From the NCBI GenBank assembly GCA_027371825.1, contig DAHXLE010000033.1:1-39475 (forward strand): a stretch of DNA of 39,475 bases. Reading direction: 5' to 3'. Made by a program: the position numbers and the translations under genes. Within the stretch, counting starts at the first letter, position 1. The number at the start of each line of letters is the position of its first letter. The notes beneath the pieces were generated by a model, which did not search any database, was not told the origin of the DNA, and saw only the letters and a program-made list of their open reading frames with translations. Source of the stretch: Candidatus Saccharimonadota bacterium (GTDB lineage: Bacteria; Patescibacteriota; Saccharimonadia; Saccharimonadales; UBA4665). Positions 17,039 through 28,096 of the stretch are shown piece by piece.

Positions 17039-18190
17039 ATGCCGGTATTATCTTCGGCGTTACCTTTAATAGGTAACGACCTTGCGCCTATATTTAAAAA
17101 ACAGGATCGGTCAGACAATCTGCCTCAGATCAATTTTTTAGAAAAATCCAAAACACAACAAACACAGCCAACGCAACGTACCAAATCAACTCGTCCGCTT
17201 TTGGTGGAGGGGATGAGCGCTCAGCCGGTAACTGTCAAACAAACATCTGGAGTTCGCCGTCATTTTAGGCATCTCTATCTAGCATTCGCCGTTATATTAA
17301 TAGCGGGATTAACGGCCTTATCCGGATCCCTACTTGCATACAGATTAACCGGGACCGGTAATAGACAGCTTACTTTCAGGTTATCGGATACTAGACAGTC
17401 TAACTCTCTTACAGTAAGTACCAATAATCTTCGGTCTGCACTAAAAAGAATCGAAGGCCAACAAGTATATTTCAACATTAACGGCTCGGCCATTGCAGCA
17501 AGTCCAGCCGACATAACAAGTTGGCTAACAGTCACCACGCCCACGGTTGGTCTGACCAAAACAATCGGTCTCAATAACTCCAATATAGAATCTTACCTAT
17601 CAAACCTGGCGAAAACAAATACTAAGCCCGCTGTTAACGAAATTGTCGTCACCCACCCGGACGGAAATACCGTTATGCTTGTCCAGGGTATTAACGGATT
17701 TACGGTCGGATCCACAACCCAAGCCTATAATCAGATTACCAACAAACTGCTTGGCGGTAATGGCCTGAACATTACTCTACCTGGTACCATAGTGCCATTT
17801 GCGGTCGACAATAATACTGCCGCTTATCCAAAGCTTATAGAGGTTAACGTCAAAACGATGCATATGTATGCCTACCAGAATGGCCAACTAATTAAAACCT
17901 TTTTAGTCAGCGCCGGAGCAACCGCCACCCCCACCCCAATAGGTACCTTCCATATTTGGGATAAGCTTACTTCTCAGACTATGATAGGCCCCGGTTATGT
18001 GCAGCCAAATGTACCGTGGGTTAACTATTTTGATCATTCCGGAGATGCTATCCATGGCAATTACTGGCGGGCAGCATCCGTTTTCGGTACTGCCAATACC
18101 TCTCACGGATGCGTCGGAGTACAGGTACCACAGGCTGAATGGATATACAATTGGGCACCTATTGGTACGACCGTCATCATCCATCAATAA
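17039..18190 (+). CDS. L,D-transpeptidase (YkuD domain) with N-terminal TM anchor
   Basis: HGNYWRAASVFGTANTSHGCVGVQ catalytic motif; GGAG RBS. Confidence 0.9.
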   Translation: MPVLSSALPLIGNDLAPIFKKQDRSDNLPQINFLEKSKTQQTQPTQRTKSTRPLLVEGMSAQPVTVKQTSGVRRHFRHLYLAFAVILIAGLTALSGSLLAYRLTGTGNRQLTFRLSDTRQSNSLTVSTNNLRSALKRIEGQQVYFNINGSAIAASPADITSWLTVTTPTVGLTKTIGLNNSNIESYLSNLAKTNTKPAVNEIVVTHPDGNTVMLVQGINGFTVGSTTQAYNQITNKLLGGNGLNITLPGTIVPFAVDNNTAAYPKLIEVNVKTMHMYAYQNGQLIKTFLVSAGATATPTPIGTFHIWDKLTSQTMIGPGYVQPNVPWVNYFDHSGDAIHGNYWRAASVFGTANTSHGCVGVQVPQAEWIYNWAPIGTTVIIHQ

Positions 18191-18283
18191 CCCATAGTTT
18201 AGTCTGCGGCAATTTCATAGACACTTTGACCGTTTAGGGTTTAATGCCCACTAAGACCTCTTGTTGGGATACAATTTAATAAA

Positions 18284-19240
18284 ATGCCCGTTAAACAAAA
18301 TTCGTCTCATCAGCATTTTAAACTTAGCTCCAGGAAGGTAGCAACTATTGCGGTGTTGCTGGTTCTCCTCTATGCCGTAATACCCCAGATAGGCTCATTT
18401 CGTTCGAGCCTAGAAATACTTGGCACGATAAAACCATACTACTTAGCGGGGGCGGTACTCTTTAGTTTAGCTACGTATTTCGCGGCAGCCGGGGTTTACA
18501 TCGTGCTCGCCACCAAAACTCTGTCTTACCTAAAAGTAGTACTTGTTCAAATGGCCGGTATGTTTGTTAACCGTCTTGTACCTGCTGGCATCGGCGCCAT
18601 AAGTATCAACTATGAGTTCTTGAGAAAAGCCGGTCATTCGAAGCAGCAGGCAGGAGCGGTCATAGCCGTAAATAATCTGAGCGGAATTGTTGGCCATCTA
18701 AGTTTAATAATTGCAGTTTTGGTATTGAGACCTAGATTGCTTAGTAACTTAACTATTCCAGCGATACCGTTAAGGACTTATTGGATAACCGGTGGAGTGG
18801 TTCTTATTATCCTGCTCGTTCTTGCTGTTCTGCAAGGAACCAGACGTCGCATCGTCCGGACGATAATCGGTATCGTAAACAAAATTGCCCAATATTCAAA
18901 AAGTCCAAAACGCCTATTACGGGCTTGGATAATTTCCATGAGCTTGACGACGTTATACGTACTCTGTCTGTGGTTCACTCTAGGCTCACTGGCAGTACAT
19001 ATCAGTCCTATTCAGGCTCTGATTGTCCTTTCCTTCGGGGTTGCAGGCGCCAGCGTTTTGCCTACGCCGGGAGGATTAGTGGGCGCTGAAGCAGGATTAG
19101 TTGCAGGACTTATGTTATTCGGAATTAAAAGCTCTGATGCTTTGGCCGCAGCTTTATTGTATAGGCTTATTACTTATTGGCTGCCTCTGGTCCTCGGCCC
19201 GATAGCGTTTGGGTTTGCCGAACGCCGCAGGTATATATAA
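18284..19240 (+). CDS. lysylphosphatidylglycerol synthase-like/UPF0104 (flippase-like) membrane protein
   Basis: Polytopic; GMFVNRLVPAGIGAISINYEFLRKAGHSKQQAGAVIAVNNLSG and LPTPGGLVGAEAGL. Confidence 0.85.
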   Translation: MPVKQNSSHQHFKLSSRKVATIAVLLVLLYAVIPQIGSFRSSLEILGTIKPYYLAGAVLFSLATYFAAAGVYIVLATKTLSYLKVVLVQMAGMFVNRLVPAGIGAISINYEFLRKAGHSKQQAGAVIAVNNLSGIVGHLSLIIAVLVLRPRLLSNLTIPAIPLRTYWITGGVVLIILLVLAVLQGTRRRIVRTIIGIVNKIAQYSKSPKRLLRAWIISMSLTTLYVLCLWFTLGSLAVHISPIQALIVLSFGVAGASVLPTPGGLVGAEAGLVAGLMLFGIKSSDALAAALLYRLITYWLPLVLGPIAFGFAERRRYI

Positions 19241-19259
19241 ATCTTGCCAGTGAAGCCTT

Positions 19260-20828
19260 TTATGGTTCAAGGCCCTCGCCTTCGGCCATTTCCCTAGTAG
19301 AAGCTCTTAGAGGGGTGTCTTTCAGAAAAAATGCTACAATCAGCGTTAAGACACCGAGTGGTATACCGATCAAAAATACATCACGAAACGCGTGTGCAAA
19401 TGCCGATAGTATTAGGGCGCCGTCTACTTTAGGTAATCCTGCTGTTCCTGTCAAACTTTGCTTAATCACTGCTACTACCTTGGCACTAGCACTGGCGGGA
19501 AGTGATTGAGTTATATAATGAGACAGTCGATTGGTTAATACCGCTCCGAAAACAGCCGCGCCCAAAGCGCTGCCTATGGATCTGAAAAATACCACTGAAG
19601 AGGTTGCCGTTCCAAGTTCCTTGCGCTCAACCGCATTCTGTACGGCTAACGTCAGTATAGGCATAATCATACCGACACCTACCCCCAGAATAACCATCCA
19701 GAAACCCAGCGTCAGCCTGGACGTGTTCACTTCAATGTGGCTAAACAACCAGAGACTAATTACAAAAAGCGTGGAGCCTATTATTGGAAATATACGGTAT
19801 TTGCCTATCTTGGATGTCAGCCTACCGGCAGTCAGCGATGCAACTACTACCCCCATAATTAGCGGCATAAGCATTAAACCTGATTTGATAGCAGAGTCAC
19901 CGCGAACTAGCTGTTGATATTCCGGCAAGAAAATAATCGCACCGAACATAATCGCGCCTACCAATAGGCTAAGAAGGGTAGTGACGCTAAATATACTGTT
20001 ACGGAATAGTCTTAGCGGTATAATAGGCTCCTTGGCATAATGCTCCCTGATGACAAATGCTATCCCCCCCACTATGGATGTCGTAAAGAGTCCTATAATC
20101 TGAGAGGATCCCCACGGATAAGTCATTCCACCCCATACGGTCGCTAATAACAGAGATGTAACACTAATTCCCAGTAGCGAGGCTCCCATCCAGTCAATAC
20201 GATGATCAACGTGTCGTACAGGCAAATGAAGTCTGGCCGCAATAGCCGAAAGAGCTAAAATACCCAGAGGTATGTTAACGTAGAATACCCAGCGCCAGCT
20301 AAGATCGTCTGTTAATACTCCTCCTAGCAGTGGTCCTATAACACTGGAGACGGCAAACACAGCACCAAAATAACCTTGATAGCGTCCACGATTCCTAGGA
20401 GGTACCACGTCCCCTATGATTGCAAAAACGAGCGTCATGAGCCCGCCGGCACCAAGTCCCTGTAGCCCCCTAAAAAATATCAGCTGAGTCATTGTTTGTG
20501 AGAGTCCGCAAAGAGCCGAACCGATCAAAAACAATACTATGGAGAATTGAAAGATTTTCTTTCTACCGAACATATCGCTGATCTTGCCATAAAGCGGTGT
20601 CGATACAGCGCTAGTCAATAGGTAGGCAGTAGCAACCCAGGAATATTCGCTAAGACCGTGTAAGTCATTCGCTATCTTAGGTAGAGCGGTTGCAACGATA
20701 GTTTGATCAAGCGCGCCAAGAAGAAGGGCTAGCATTAGAGCGCTCATTATTACCTTGATTTCGTTGTGTTCTAACTCCCGGTCTTGAGTTACTACCGGAG
20801 CATTGGCAACAGATTTAGTGCTACTCAT
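19260..20828 (-). CDS. MFS transporter, DHA2/EmrB-QacA drug-resistance family
   Basis: ALDQTIVATALPKIANDLHGLSEYSWVATAYLLTSAVSTPLYGKISDMFGRKK. Confidence 0.93.
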   Translation of the reverse strand: MSSTKSVANAPVVTQDRELEHNEIKVIMSALMLALLLGALDQTIVATALPKIANDLHGLSEYSWVATAYLLTSAVSTPLYGKISDMFGRKKIFQFSIVLFLIGSALCGLSQTMTQLIFFRGLQGLGAGGLMTLVFAIIGDVVPPRNRGRYQGYFGAVFAVSSVIGPLLGGVLTDDLSWRWVFYVNIPLGILALSAIAARLHLPVRHVDHRIDWMGASLLGISVTSLLLATVWGGMTYPWGSSQIIGLFTTSIVGGIAFVIREHYAKEPIIPLRLFRNSIFSVTTLLSLLVGAIMFGAIIFLPEYQQLVRGDSAIKSGLMLMPLIMGVVVASLTAGRLTSKIGKYRIFPIIGSTLFVISLWLFSHIEVNTSRLTLGFWMVILGVGVGMIMPILTLAVQNAVERKELGTATSSVVFFRSIGSALGAAVFGAVLTNRLSHYITQSLPASASAKVVAVIKQSLTGTAGLPKVDGALILSAFAHAFRDVFLIGIPLGVLTLIVAFFLKDTPLRASTREMAEGEGLEP

Positions 20829-20989
20829 ATGGTACCTGTTTAGATGTCCCTTTCTGTATTTAATATTCGGATAGGCAGATCAACTATGCGCCAATCCGTT
20901 AACTATACATAGTATATCTAAGGGCGTGCTCAAACACAATATATCTTTATCTAATTCTGCGGGTACAAAAAACTCGGTATTGGTAACTA

Positions 20990-21655
20990 TTACAAAAGTT
21001 TGCCGTCCTCAAGCTTAAATGTCTGATCGGTTTTTCCTGCTATAGATAGGTCGTGGGTAACTACTATTACAGTCGTGTTTTGTGATTTTGAAAGATCATG
21101 GAGTAAATCAAATATTTTCTTGCCGGTTTCAGAATCTAAGTTACCGGTAGGTTCGTCGGCTAGAATAAACTTTGGTTGATTGGCTAGCGCTCGAGCTATG
21201 GCGATACGTTGCTGTTCCCCTCCGCTTAATCTGCCGGGTTTACGCTGTATCTTATCTCCGACTAACCCGACCTGATCCAATAACTCTTTAGCTCGCATTA
21301 TCCTTTGCTTGGCGGGCACTCCGGCAAACTCCATCGGAAGCATAACGTTCTCTAATGCAGTCAGGTTGGGAACAAGATTATAGCCCTGAAAAACAAACCC
21401 GATCTGTTTGCATCTGTAAGCTACCATTTCTTTAGCTGTCAAGCCGGTTAGTTCTCTGTTGTCGACGGTAATGGTACCTGAGGTAGGTTTTTCCAAGGTT
21501 CCAAGTATACTAAGCAAGGTTGTCTTGCCGCTGCCGCTCTTCCCTATAACCGACACGAACCGGCCTTCGTCTATGTTAAAACTGACTTCATTAAGAGCCG
21601 TTACCCGTCCGTCACCAGACTGAAATGTTTTTGTCAGTTTTTTAACCTTTAACAT
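20990..21655 (-). CDS. ABC transporter ATP-binding protein (MacB/LolD type)
   Basis: GKSGSGKTTLL, LSGGEQQRIAIARAL, ILADEPTGNLD. Confidence 0.95.
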   Translation of the reverse strand: MLKVKKLTKTFQSGDGRVTALNEVSFNIDEGRFVSVIGKSGSGKTTLLSILGTLEKPTSGTITVDNRELTGLTAKEMVAYRCKQIGFVFQGYNLVPNLTALENVMLPMEFAGVPAKQRIMRAKELLDQVGLVGDKIQRKPGRLSGGEQQRIAIARALANQPKFILADEPTGNLDSETGKKIFDLLHDLSKSQNTTVIVVTHDLSIAGKTDQTFKLEDGKLL

Positions 21656-23085
21656 TATTCAACCCTCATCACTTCCGCTGGTCTGATCCTGGCAATTAAT
21701 ATCGAAGCCGCGGCACTACCGGTTACGGCTATGACAATGGCAGCAATTAGACCATAGAGTAATATGACCCATCCGACATTTGCTTTGATATCAGAGAGAG
21801 TATTACGAACACTGCCGACTCCACGGCCAAAAAACCCTCCGGTGGGACGTTTAAATGTTTGAGTATTCGTGCCGGCGTAATACAGTCTACCGACACCGCC
21901 GCCGGCTAAATTCTGTGTCGTAGACGAATTTGCACTATTGGTCACTAGCATATTGGTTACGGGCTGCCCGGCTGCTATACCTATACCAAGACCGATGATC
22001 GCTCCTATGACCGTAAATGTTACAGCTTCTACCATAAACTGGAACATAACCCGTACGTTAGAGCTACCTATAGCCTTTAGCACTCCGATCTCTCTGCGCC
22101 TCTCACGAACTATCATGACCATGATCAGCAGCACAATAACGGAACCCGCCACGACCGCTCCTACAAGACTAAACAACGCAATACTTTTAACGCTGTTTAG
22201 TGGCTGAACGGCATTATTAGCTTGCTGTTCAGAGCTTGTCACATCGGCACTCGATCCGAGTTGTTTAGAAATAGCGCTAGTAACAGAGCTTAAATTATCC
22301 AGAGAATCTACGCTTGCAACGGCATTGGTAACATCAGACGACTGACCACTGATAGCTTGCTCGGTCGGTAAAGATACGACCACCTCACCCTGCAGAGCTC
22401 TGTTAGAGGTTTCGTAGATTCCTTTTACCGTTAAAGTAGCCGAGTAGGCCGTAAACGTAGAACCAAGCTTCAGGTTGTTCTTACTCGCCATCTGTGAACT
22501 GATCATAGCCTGATTATTGTCTTGGTTGCCGTTTATATAACTACCGCTAGTGAGGGTAGCCTGGGCACCCGTTAGACTATTAAGTCGTTGAGGGTCATTG
22601 GTACCTACGATAGTAACCGGAGGCGTAAAATTGGACGGTAGGCTACCTCCACCATCTATAAAAACACGACGACCAAATCGACCGCCCCTATTACCCAGAT
22701 TCACTTTTACGGGCGATGTCAAACTGGTCTGACCTCTGGTTGTGTTTGCCGCTCCCCCAAAAGCAGGTACCGACGAGCCGGCCGTAAACAACCTATCCGT
22801 AAGAGTTTCGTTAACATTCGTGACATGCGGCAAAGATGCAACCTTGCTGAGTTGAGTCGTGGTGAGAGAGTTATTCAAAGAACTGAAATTACTATACCCT
22901 GCTGGGGTGATAGTAATGGTTGTGCCTATTGAACTTTTGACTGCAGATATCTTCTGGGCTACCGCCTGTCTTGCAATGAGCATAGTAAGGCTCAAGCCAA
23001 GACTAAGACCTAAAATTATTATGATCGATAGCGATCTGACACCGTTTCGGAAAGCGTTTCGTATTCCTCTACTGACAACATTCAT
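21655..23085 (-). CDS. ABC transporter permease (MacB/FtsX type)
   Basis: FtsX-like C-terminus RERRREIGVLKAIGSSNVRVMFQFMVEA; adjoins the ATPase. Confidence 0.9.
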   Translation of the reverse strand: MNVVSRGIRNAFRNGVRSLSIIIILGLSLGLSLTMLIARQAVAQKISAVKSSIGTTITITPAGYSNFSSLNNSLTTTQLSKVASLPHVTNVNETLTDRLFTAGSSVPAFGGAANTTRGQTSLTSPVKVNLGNRGGRFGRRVFIDGGGSLPSNFTPPVTIVGTNDPQRLNSLTGAQATLTSGSYINGNQDNNQAMISSQMASKNNLKLGSTFTAYSATLTVKGIYETSNRALQGEVVVSLPTEQAISGQSSDVTNAVASVDSLDNLSSVTSAISKQLGSSADVTSSEQQANNAVQPLNSVKSIALFSLVGAVVAGSVIVLLIMVMIVRERRREIGVLKAIGSSNVRVMFQFMVEAVTFTVIGAIIGLGIGIAAGQPVTNMLVTNSANSSTTQNLAGGGVGRLYYAGTNTQTFKRPTGGFFGRGVGSVRNTLSDIKANVGWVILLYGLIAAIVIAVTGSAAASILIARIRPAEVMRVE

Positions 23086-23215
23086 GATATTTGTAATATT
23101 CTTTCGGTAATAAGGTTACTCTACTCTTACGATCTGAAGGGCAACTCGAGAAATTAACGAACTGGCAGCACAAGCAAGGCAGAAAAACCGATACGTTTGA
23201 TATAATTTGGTAACG

Positions 23216-24439
23216 ATGTCGAAAGAAAACCGACCAGACGGCCTTAGGCCCCTGCCTCGTTCCAGACCGCGACCTGAGAGAATCACCGAGACCGGAAAAG
23301 CATCGGACTTCCCTATGGTAGGGCGCAATCTGACTAGCTATCCCTCGCGTCAAGCCACCATACCGATCACGGACAAGAAACCTCCCAAAAAACATCGAGG
23401 CATCAAAAGAACGATGAAATATTTCGTTCTATTAGTGCTGATCGTTGGCTTAATAGGAGGTGGATGGATAGGGTATAAATTCTATAAAAACTTCGGTGGT
23501 TTTAAGGGTATTTGGGGGGTTCTTCATAGCTCCACACTTAAGGGCGAAAGCAGCGGACGGGTTAATATTCTACTGGCCGGAAACTCCGTTGACGACCCGG
23601 GACATCAGGGCGCAGCTTTAACTGATTCAATAATGGTCATAAGCTTTGATACCAAAACCCATACAGCCTTCATGCTCAGCGTGCCTAGAGATCTGTATGT
23701 ACCGTTGCCGAAGAGCGCCTATCCCGATCAAACCGGGAATGGAAAAATAAACCAAGCAATCTTAGATACAGGCTTTTCCGCGCCGGGATATGCTAGCGGA
23801 GGAATGGGTGATCTCGAAAAAGTCATATCTACCGATCTTGGCATTCCGATCGACTATTATGCCCTTATTGACTACTCGGCCTTCAAAGACGCCGTCAACG
23901 CTGTCGGCGGAATAACGATTACAATTAACAGCCCGGCCGGCGAGTTGTATGATCCTAGCCGTGATAACTACGGTAATCCGCTCGCCAACCTAAAAAACGG
24001 TGTACATACCTTAAATGGTCAACAAGCACTGGACTTCGCTCGAGCACGCGGCGACTCGCCTTACTCGATCGGATTCGCGCTGTCAGATTTCCAACGAACG
24101 GCCGACCAGAGACTCATGCTGGCGGCCCTAGAAAAAAAAGCCTTAAGTTTGGGAATATTGGCAAATCCCGTCAAGCTTGGCGAACTATTCGACAGCATAG
24201 GACAAAATGTCCACACTGATTTGACGCTCGGAGATATGCATACCGTCTATGATCTTACTAAGTCTTTAAAAGGCAAGATACAGTCCTTAACTCTGAGCTA
24301 CGGCGGCACCAATCCTCTTCTTGTTAACTATACTACTCCGTATGGCGAGTCAGCCCTCATACCGGCGGCCGGCTTGAATAATTTTAGTGCTATACAGGCG
24401 TATACATCTAAAATTACGGCAGTAAACCCACCAAAGTAG
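23216..24439 (+). CDS. LytR-CpsA-Psr (LCP) family protein
   Basis: DSIMVISFDTKTHTAFMLSVPRDLYV, GGITI, LNGQQALDFARARGDS...DFQRTADQRLM; ATG at 23216 preferred. Confidence 0.92.
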   Translation: MSKENRPDGLRPLPRSRPRPERITETGKASDFPMVGRNLTSYPSRQATIPITDKKPPKKHRGIKRTMKYFVLLVLIVGLIGGGWIGYKFYKNFGGFKGIWGVLHSSTLKGESSGRVNILLAGNSVDDPGHQGAALTDSIMVISFDTKTHTAFMLSVPRDLYVPLPKSAYPDQTGNGKINQAILDTGFSAPGYASGGMGDLEKVISTDLGIPIDYYALIDYSAFKDAVNAVGGITITINSPAGELYDPSRDNYGNPLANLKNGVHTLNGQQALDFARARGDSPYSIGFALSDFQRTADQRLMLAALEKKALSLGILANPVKLGELFDSIGQNVHTDLTLGDMHTVYDLTKSLKGKIQSLTLSYGGTNPLLVNYTTPYGESALIPAAGLNNFSAIQAYTSKITAVNPPK

Positions 24440-24546
24440 CAAGGTGACAATATTGATGGCTATTTAGATTTTGAAATCTTGGTATTTAATATTCGGCTTG
24501 CTATAATTACAGATATATTCAGTTATAATGCGAGGAATGAACCAGC

Positions 24547-25278
24547 ATGTCCGGGCATAGCAAATGGTCAACGATCAAAAGGCAAAAGGGTGTCAAAGAC
24601 GCCGCTCGCGGCGCACTCTTTACGAGACTTGGAAACGCCATAGCGATAGCAGCTCGGGGCGGGGGCGATCTTGATACTAATTTTTCACTCCGGTTGGCAG
24701 TAGATAAGGCCAAAGCGGCAAACATGCCCATGGCTAATATACAGCGTTCGATTGACCGCGGCTCAGGTAAGCTGGACGGTGAGCAAATACAGGATTTGTT
24801 ATATGAAGGATACGGACCTGGAGGGATCGCCATAATGGTGGAGGTAGCCACAGACAATGCCAACCGTACCCTTCCTGAAGTAAGATCGGCCTTTACCAAA
24901 CACGGAGGCCGGCTCGCAGAAAAAGGCAGCGTGGCTTTTCAATTCGATCACAAGGGTTTAATTCGAGTGCAAGGAACCGGGGACGATGTTTTAATGGCGG
25001 CGGTTGACGCTAATGCCGACGACGTAATCGAAGAAGACGGTGAAAGTCTCGTATACACCGCCCCCACCAACCTGGCCATAGTCCGCGACAAGCTTCTGCA
25101 AGGCGGTTTTCAGATCACAGACGCAGAGCTGACATATGTCCCTAATAATATGATCGAGATTACCGACAAGAATACCGCCGATAAAGTATTAAGACTAATG
25201 GATGCCCTTGAAGAAATTAACGATGTAGTAAACACACACGTTAACTTTGATATTGCCGAAGGTTTGCTCAATAACTGA
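24547..25278 (+). CDS. yebC: YebC/PmpR family transcriptional regulator/translation factor
   Basis: MSGHSKWSTIKRQKGVKDAARGALFTRLGNAI. Confidence 0.96.
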   Translation: MSGHSKWSTIKRQKGVKDAARGALFTRLGNAIAIAARGGGDLDTNFSLRLAVDKAKAANMPMANIQRSIDRGSGKLDGEQIQDLLYEGYGPGGIAIMVEVATDNANRTLPEVRSAFTKHGGRLAEKGSVAFQFDHKGLIRVQGTGDDVLMAAVDANADDVIEEDGESLVYTAPTNLAIVRDKLLQGGFQITDAELTYVPNNMIEITDKNTADKVLRLMDALEEINDVVNTHVNFDIAEGLLNN

Positions 25279-25383
25279 ACTGAGCGAAAGCACTCCTCTG
25301 AAATACTTCACTAATCCGCTCGACGTAAGAGACCACAACTGCAATACTATACTCAACTGCAGGGAAGGTATTATACGGGTAGT

Positions 25384-25860
25384 ATGAGAATAATAGGAAT
25401 TGATCCCGGAACCGGCATCTTAGGATTCGGCATCATAGAGCAAAAAGGCCACCGCTGTCTGTTGGTAGACGCCGGGGTTATACGTACACCAGTCAAGGAA
25501 GATAACGCCGTCAGACTACTGACCATATACGACGAATTATCGGACATAATCGCCAGTAGCCGGCCGGACAGTATGGCTGTTGAAAAACTTTTCTTTGCTC
25601 AAAACGTCACCACCGCCATGACAGTAGCTCAGGCCAGGGGAGTCGTACTGCTTTGCGGCCAACAAGCTGCTCTCTCCATCTTTGAGTATACGCCACTCCA
25701 GATTAAGCAAGCAATCACCGGCTACGGGAGAGCCAGCAAGCCGCAGATACAGGAAATGGTACGTACGATACTGGGACTTGACGACATCCCGAAACCTGAT
25801 GACTGCGCCGATGCTCTGGCAGCCGCAATCACCCACACTATGACACTGCCCTCATTGTAG
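25384..25860 (+). CDS. ruvC: crossover junction endodeoxyribonuclease RuvC
   Basis: GIDPGTGILGFGI, VEKLFFAQNVTTAMTVAQARGV, DDCADALAAAITH. Confidence 0.96.
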   Translation: MRIIGIDPGTGILGFGIIEQKGHRCLLVDAGVIRTPVKEDNAVRLLTIYDELSDIIASSRPDSMAVEKLFFAQNVTTAMTVAQARGVVLLCGQQAALSIFEYTPLQIKQAITGYGRASKPQIQEMVRTILGLDDIPKPDDCADALAAAITHTMTLPSL

Positions 25861-25915
25861 TTATATTGACCATGTGATACGGTATAAGCATTAGCATGTA
25901 ACAAAGGAATTTATT

Positions 25916-26197
25916 ATGCCACCATTAGACCCCAACGATCAAAACAATAACCTAAACCCCGTACCACAACAGGGTAGTTTTCAGGATCCACAGCCGCCTC
26001 TACCGCCCCAAGAGCCATCAGCTCCCGAACCGCCTCTACCGCCCCAAGAGCCATCAGCTCCCGTAAGTCCTGATCAGTCTGCAGCATATCCAGCTCCTAA
26101 TGAAGCACCTTTACCGACCAATACGCCACAAACGACCGATGACGACCCTTCAATAGGCGCCGATCCCAGCGCGCCCAGCGGTCCAGTTGTCGGCTGA
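25916..26197 (+). CDS. Pro-rich low-complexity protein
   Basis: 93-aa ORF between ruvC and ruvA; PPLPPQEPSAPE repeat. Confidence 0.6.
   Translation: MPPLDPNDQNNNLNPVPQQGSFQDPQPPLPPQEPSAPEPPLPPQEPSAPVSPDQSAAYPAPNEAPLPTNTPQTTDDDPSIGADPSAPSGPVVG
25994..26063 (+). repeat. 36-bp tandem duplication (about two copies)
   Basis: ccgcctctaccgccccaagagccatcagctcccg repeated exactly at 25994 and 26030. Confidence 0.9.
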
Positions 26198-26380
26198 ACC
26201 AACATGGAATAGTTAGGGCGAATTATTTATGATGTTTTCGGGCTATTCCCATCGTTTTTAGAAATACTCAATAACAGACAGTCCATTTGTACTCCAAACC
26301 GGATATACGGACTGTGCTGATTGGCTGATGATAGATAGGATTATGATCTATCCTTTAACTAAACATGCAATAATATAACT

Positions 26381-26965
26381 ATGATCGTGACGCTAAGTGG
26401 CATAGTTGCTGAAAAGCTTGCAGAGATCGTGGTTGTGGAGACCGGCGGTATCGGTTATGGCGTATTGGTAACTCCTGAGGACTTCAGTAGAATAGAGACC
26501 GGAACCAAAGCAAAACTATATATCTACGAACATATACGAGAACAAACTCATGATCTTTACGGGTTTATAGGGCAAGAAAAAAAAGAACTATTTGAGCTCT
26601 TACTGGCCGTTAATGGTGTTGGGCCAAAGATGGCTCTTGCCTTACTTGGTATAGGAAGGATTAATGAAGTAAAGACTGCTATAGCTTCCGGGGACGTAAA
26701 ATACATTACTCGCGCGAATGGGGTCGGTAAAAGAGTGGCCGAGCGAGTAGTAGTAGAGCTTAAAGATAAAGTAGGATTAGTCGGTGCCGATCTTTCTAGC
26801 GTGGGTCTATTGAGCGGAACAAGCTTTCTTTTACAAGACGAAGCCGTCGAGGCCTTGGTTACGCTAGGTTATAGTCCTGGCGACGCCGCGGCTTCTTTAA
26901 GTCAAGTTGATCCTAAGCTTAGCGTTGAAGAAAGAGTCCGATTAGCACTAAAGGCAAAGAAATGA
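26381..26965 (+). CDS. ruvA: Holliday junction DNA helicase RuvA
   Basis: [63 protein letters not shown]. Confidence 0.95.
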   Translation: MIVTLSGIVAEKLAEIVVVETGGIGYGVLVTPEDFSRIETGTKAKLYIYEHIREQTHDLYGFIGQEKKELFELLLAVNGVGPKMALALLGIGRINEVKTAIASGDVKYITRANGVGKRVAERVVVELKDKVGLVGADLSSVGLLSGTSFLLQDEAVEALVTLGYSPGDAAASLSQVDPKLSVEERVRLALKAKK

Positions 26966-27996
26966 TCGACCGCATTATGCTTACCACTGCCGACCCCGAA
27001 GATCCCGGGGAAATCGAGCTGGAGGTCGGGCTACGACCCAAGGATTTCGACAGCTACATAGGACAGCGCCGACTAAAGCAAAACCTACGACTTGCCATCG
27101 CGGCCGCCAAGAAACGTTCTGATCCGCTAGATCATATATTACTCTACGGACCCCCAGGGCTGGGTAAAACAACTATGGCTAGTGTCATAGCCAACGAAAT
27201 GGGAGCACAAATAAGAATAACCTCGGGTCCTGCCATAGAAAGAGCTGGAGATCTCGCCAGCCTGCTCACCAACCTTCAGGACGGAGATATTCTTTTTATT
27301 GACGAGATCCACCGTTTACACAGAGTCATAGAAGAAGTGCTGTATTCAGCCATGGAGGATTTTAAGTTAGATATTATGCTAGGCAAAGGCCCCAGTGCCC
27401 GTTCTCTAAGATTAGATCTGCCCAAGTTTACTATCATTGGCGCCACGACCCGTACCGGCGCACTTGCAGCACCCCTTCGAGACCGATTCGGAATGATTCA
27501 CAGGCTGGAATTTTATACTGCGTCAGAGATTGAACAGATAATCATCCGCTCGGCCAAGATTCTGGGCGTCGGTATTGACAAAAAAGCTGCTTCTATTCTA
27601 GCTCAAAGAGCACGTCTCACACCGCGAGTCGCCAATAGGCTATTAAAGCGGGTTAGGGACTATGCCGACGTAAACGGTGATGGAATTATAGATGTAGAGT
27701 TAAGTTCCAAAGCGCTTGACCTGCTGGAAATTGACGAATTAGGACTCGACGTCTCCGACCGGCTTTTATTATCGGCAGTCATAGACAATTACGGAGGAGG
27801 TCCCGTTGGCGTTGAGACGATCGCGGCACTAATGGCAGAAGAGCGCACCACGATAGAGGATTTTATCGAACCATATCTTCTCCAACTTGGTCTTTTAGAA
27901 AGGACTCCCAGGGGACGGAAGGCAACTCACAAAGCATATCTGCACCTAGGTAAAAAACCGGCTATTCCGACTACAGAACACAATACTTTGCTATAA
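26962..27996 (+). CDS. ruvB: Holliday junction DNA helicase RuvB
   Basis: [61 protein letters not shown]. Confidence 0.97.
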   Translation: MIDRIMLTTADPEDPGEIELEVGLRPKDFDSYIGQRRLKQNLRLAIAAAKKRSDPLDHILLYGPPGLGKTTMASVIANEMGAQIRITSGPAIERAGDLASLLTNLQDGDILFIDEIHRLHRVIEEVLYSAMEDFKLDIMLGKGPSARSLRLDLPKFTIIGATTRTGALAAPLRDRFGMIHRLEFYTASEIEQIIIRSAKILGVGIDKKAASILAQRARLTPRVANRLLKRVRDYADVNGDGIIDVELSSKALDLLEIDELGLDVSDRLLLSAVIDNYGGGPVGVETIAALMAEERTTIEDFIEPYLLQLGLLERTPRGRKATHKAYLHLGKKPAIPTTEHNTLL

Positions 27997-28096
27997 AATT
28001 GGTGCGGCATAAATTTTACCAGAGAAGATCACAGAAAAATGATATGATTCGATAACAATATATCGTCTGATTCAGGTTAAGTCTCTTATTTAAATA

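Noticed and set aside
17275-18187. Antisense and alternative-frame ORFs in the L,D-transpeptidase gene
   Set aside because: Overlap a well-supported YkuD-domain gene; no independent signals.
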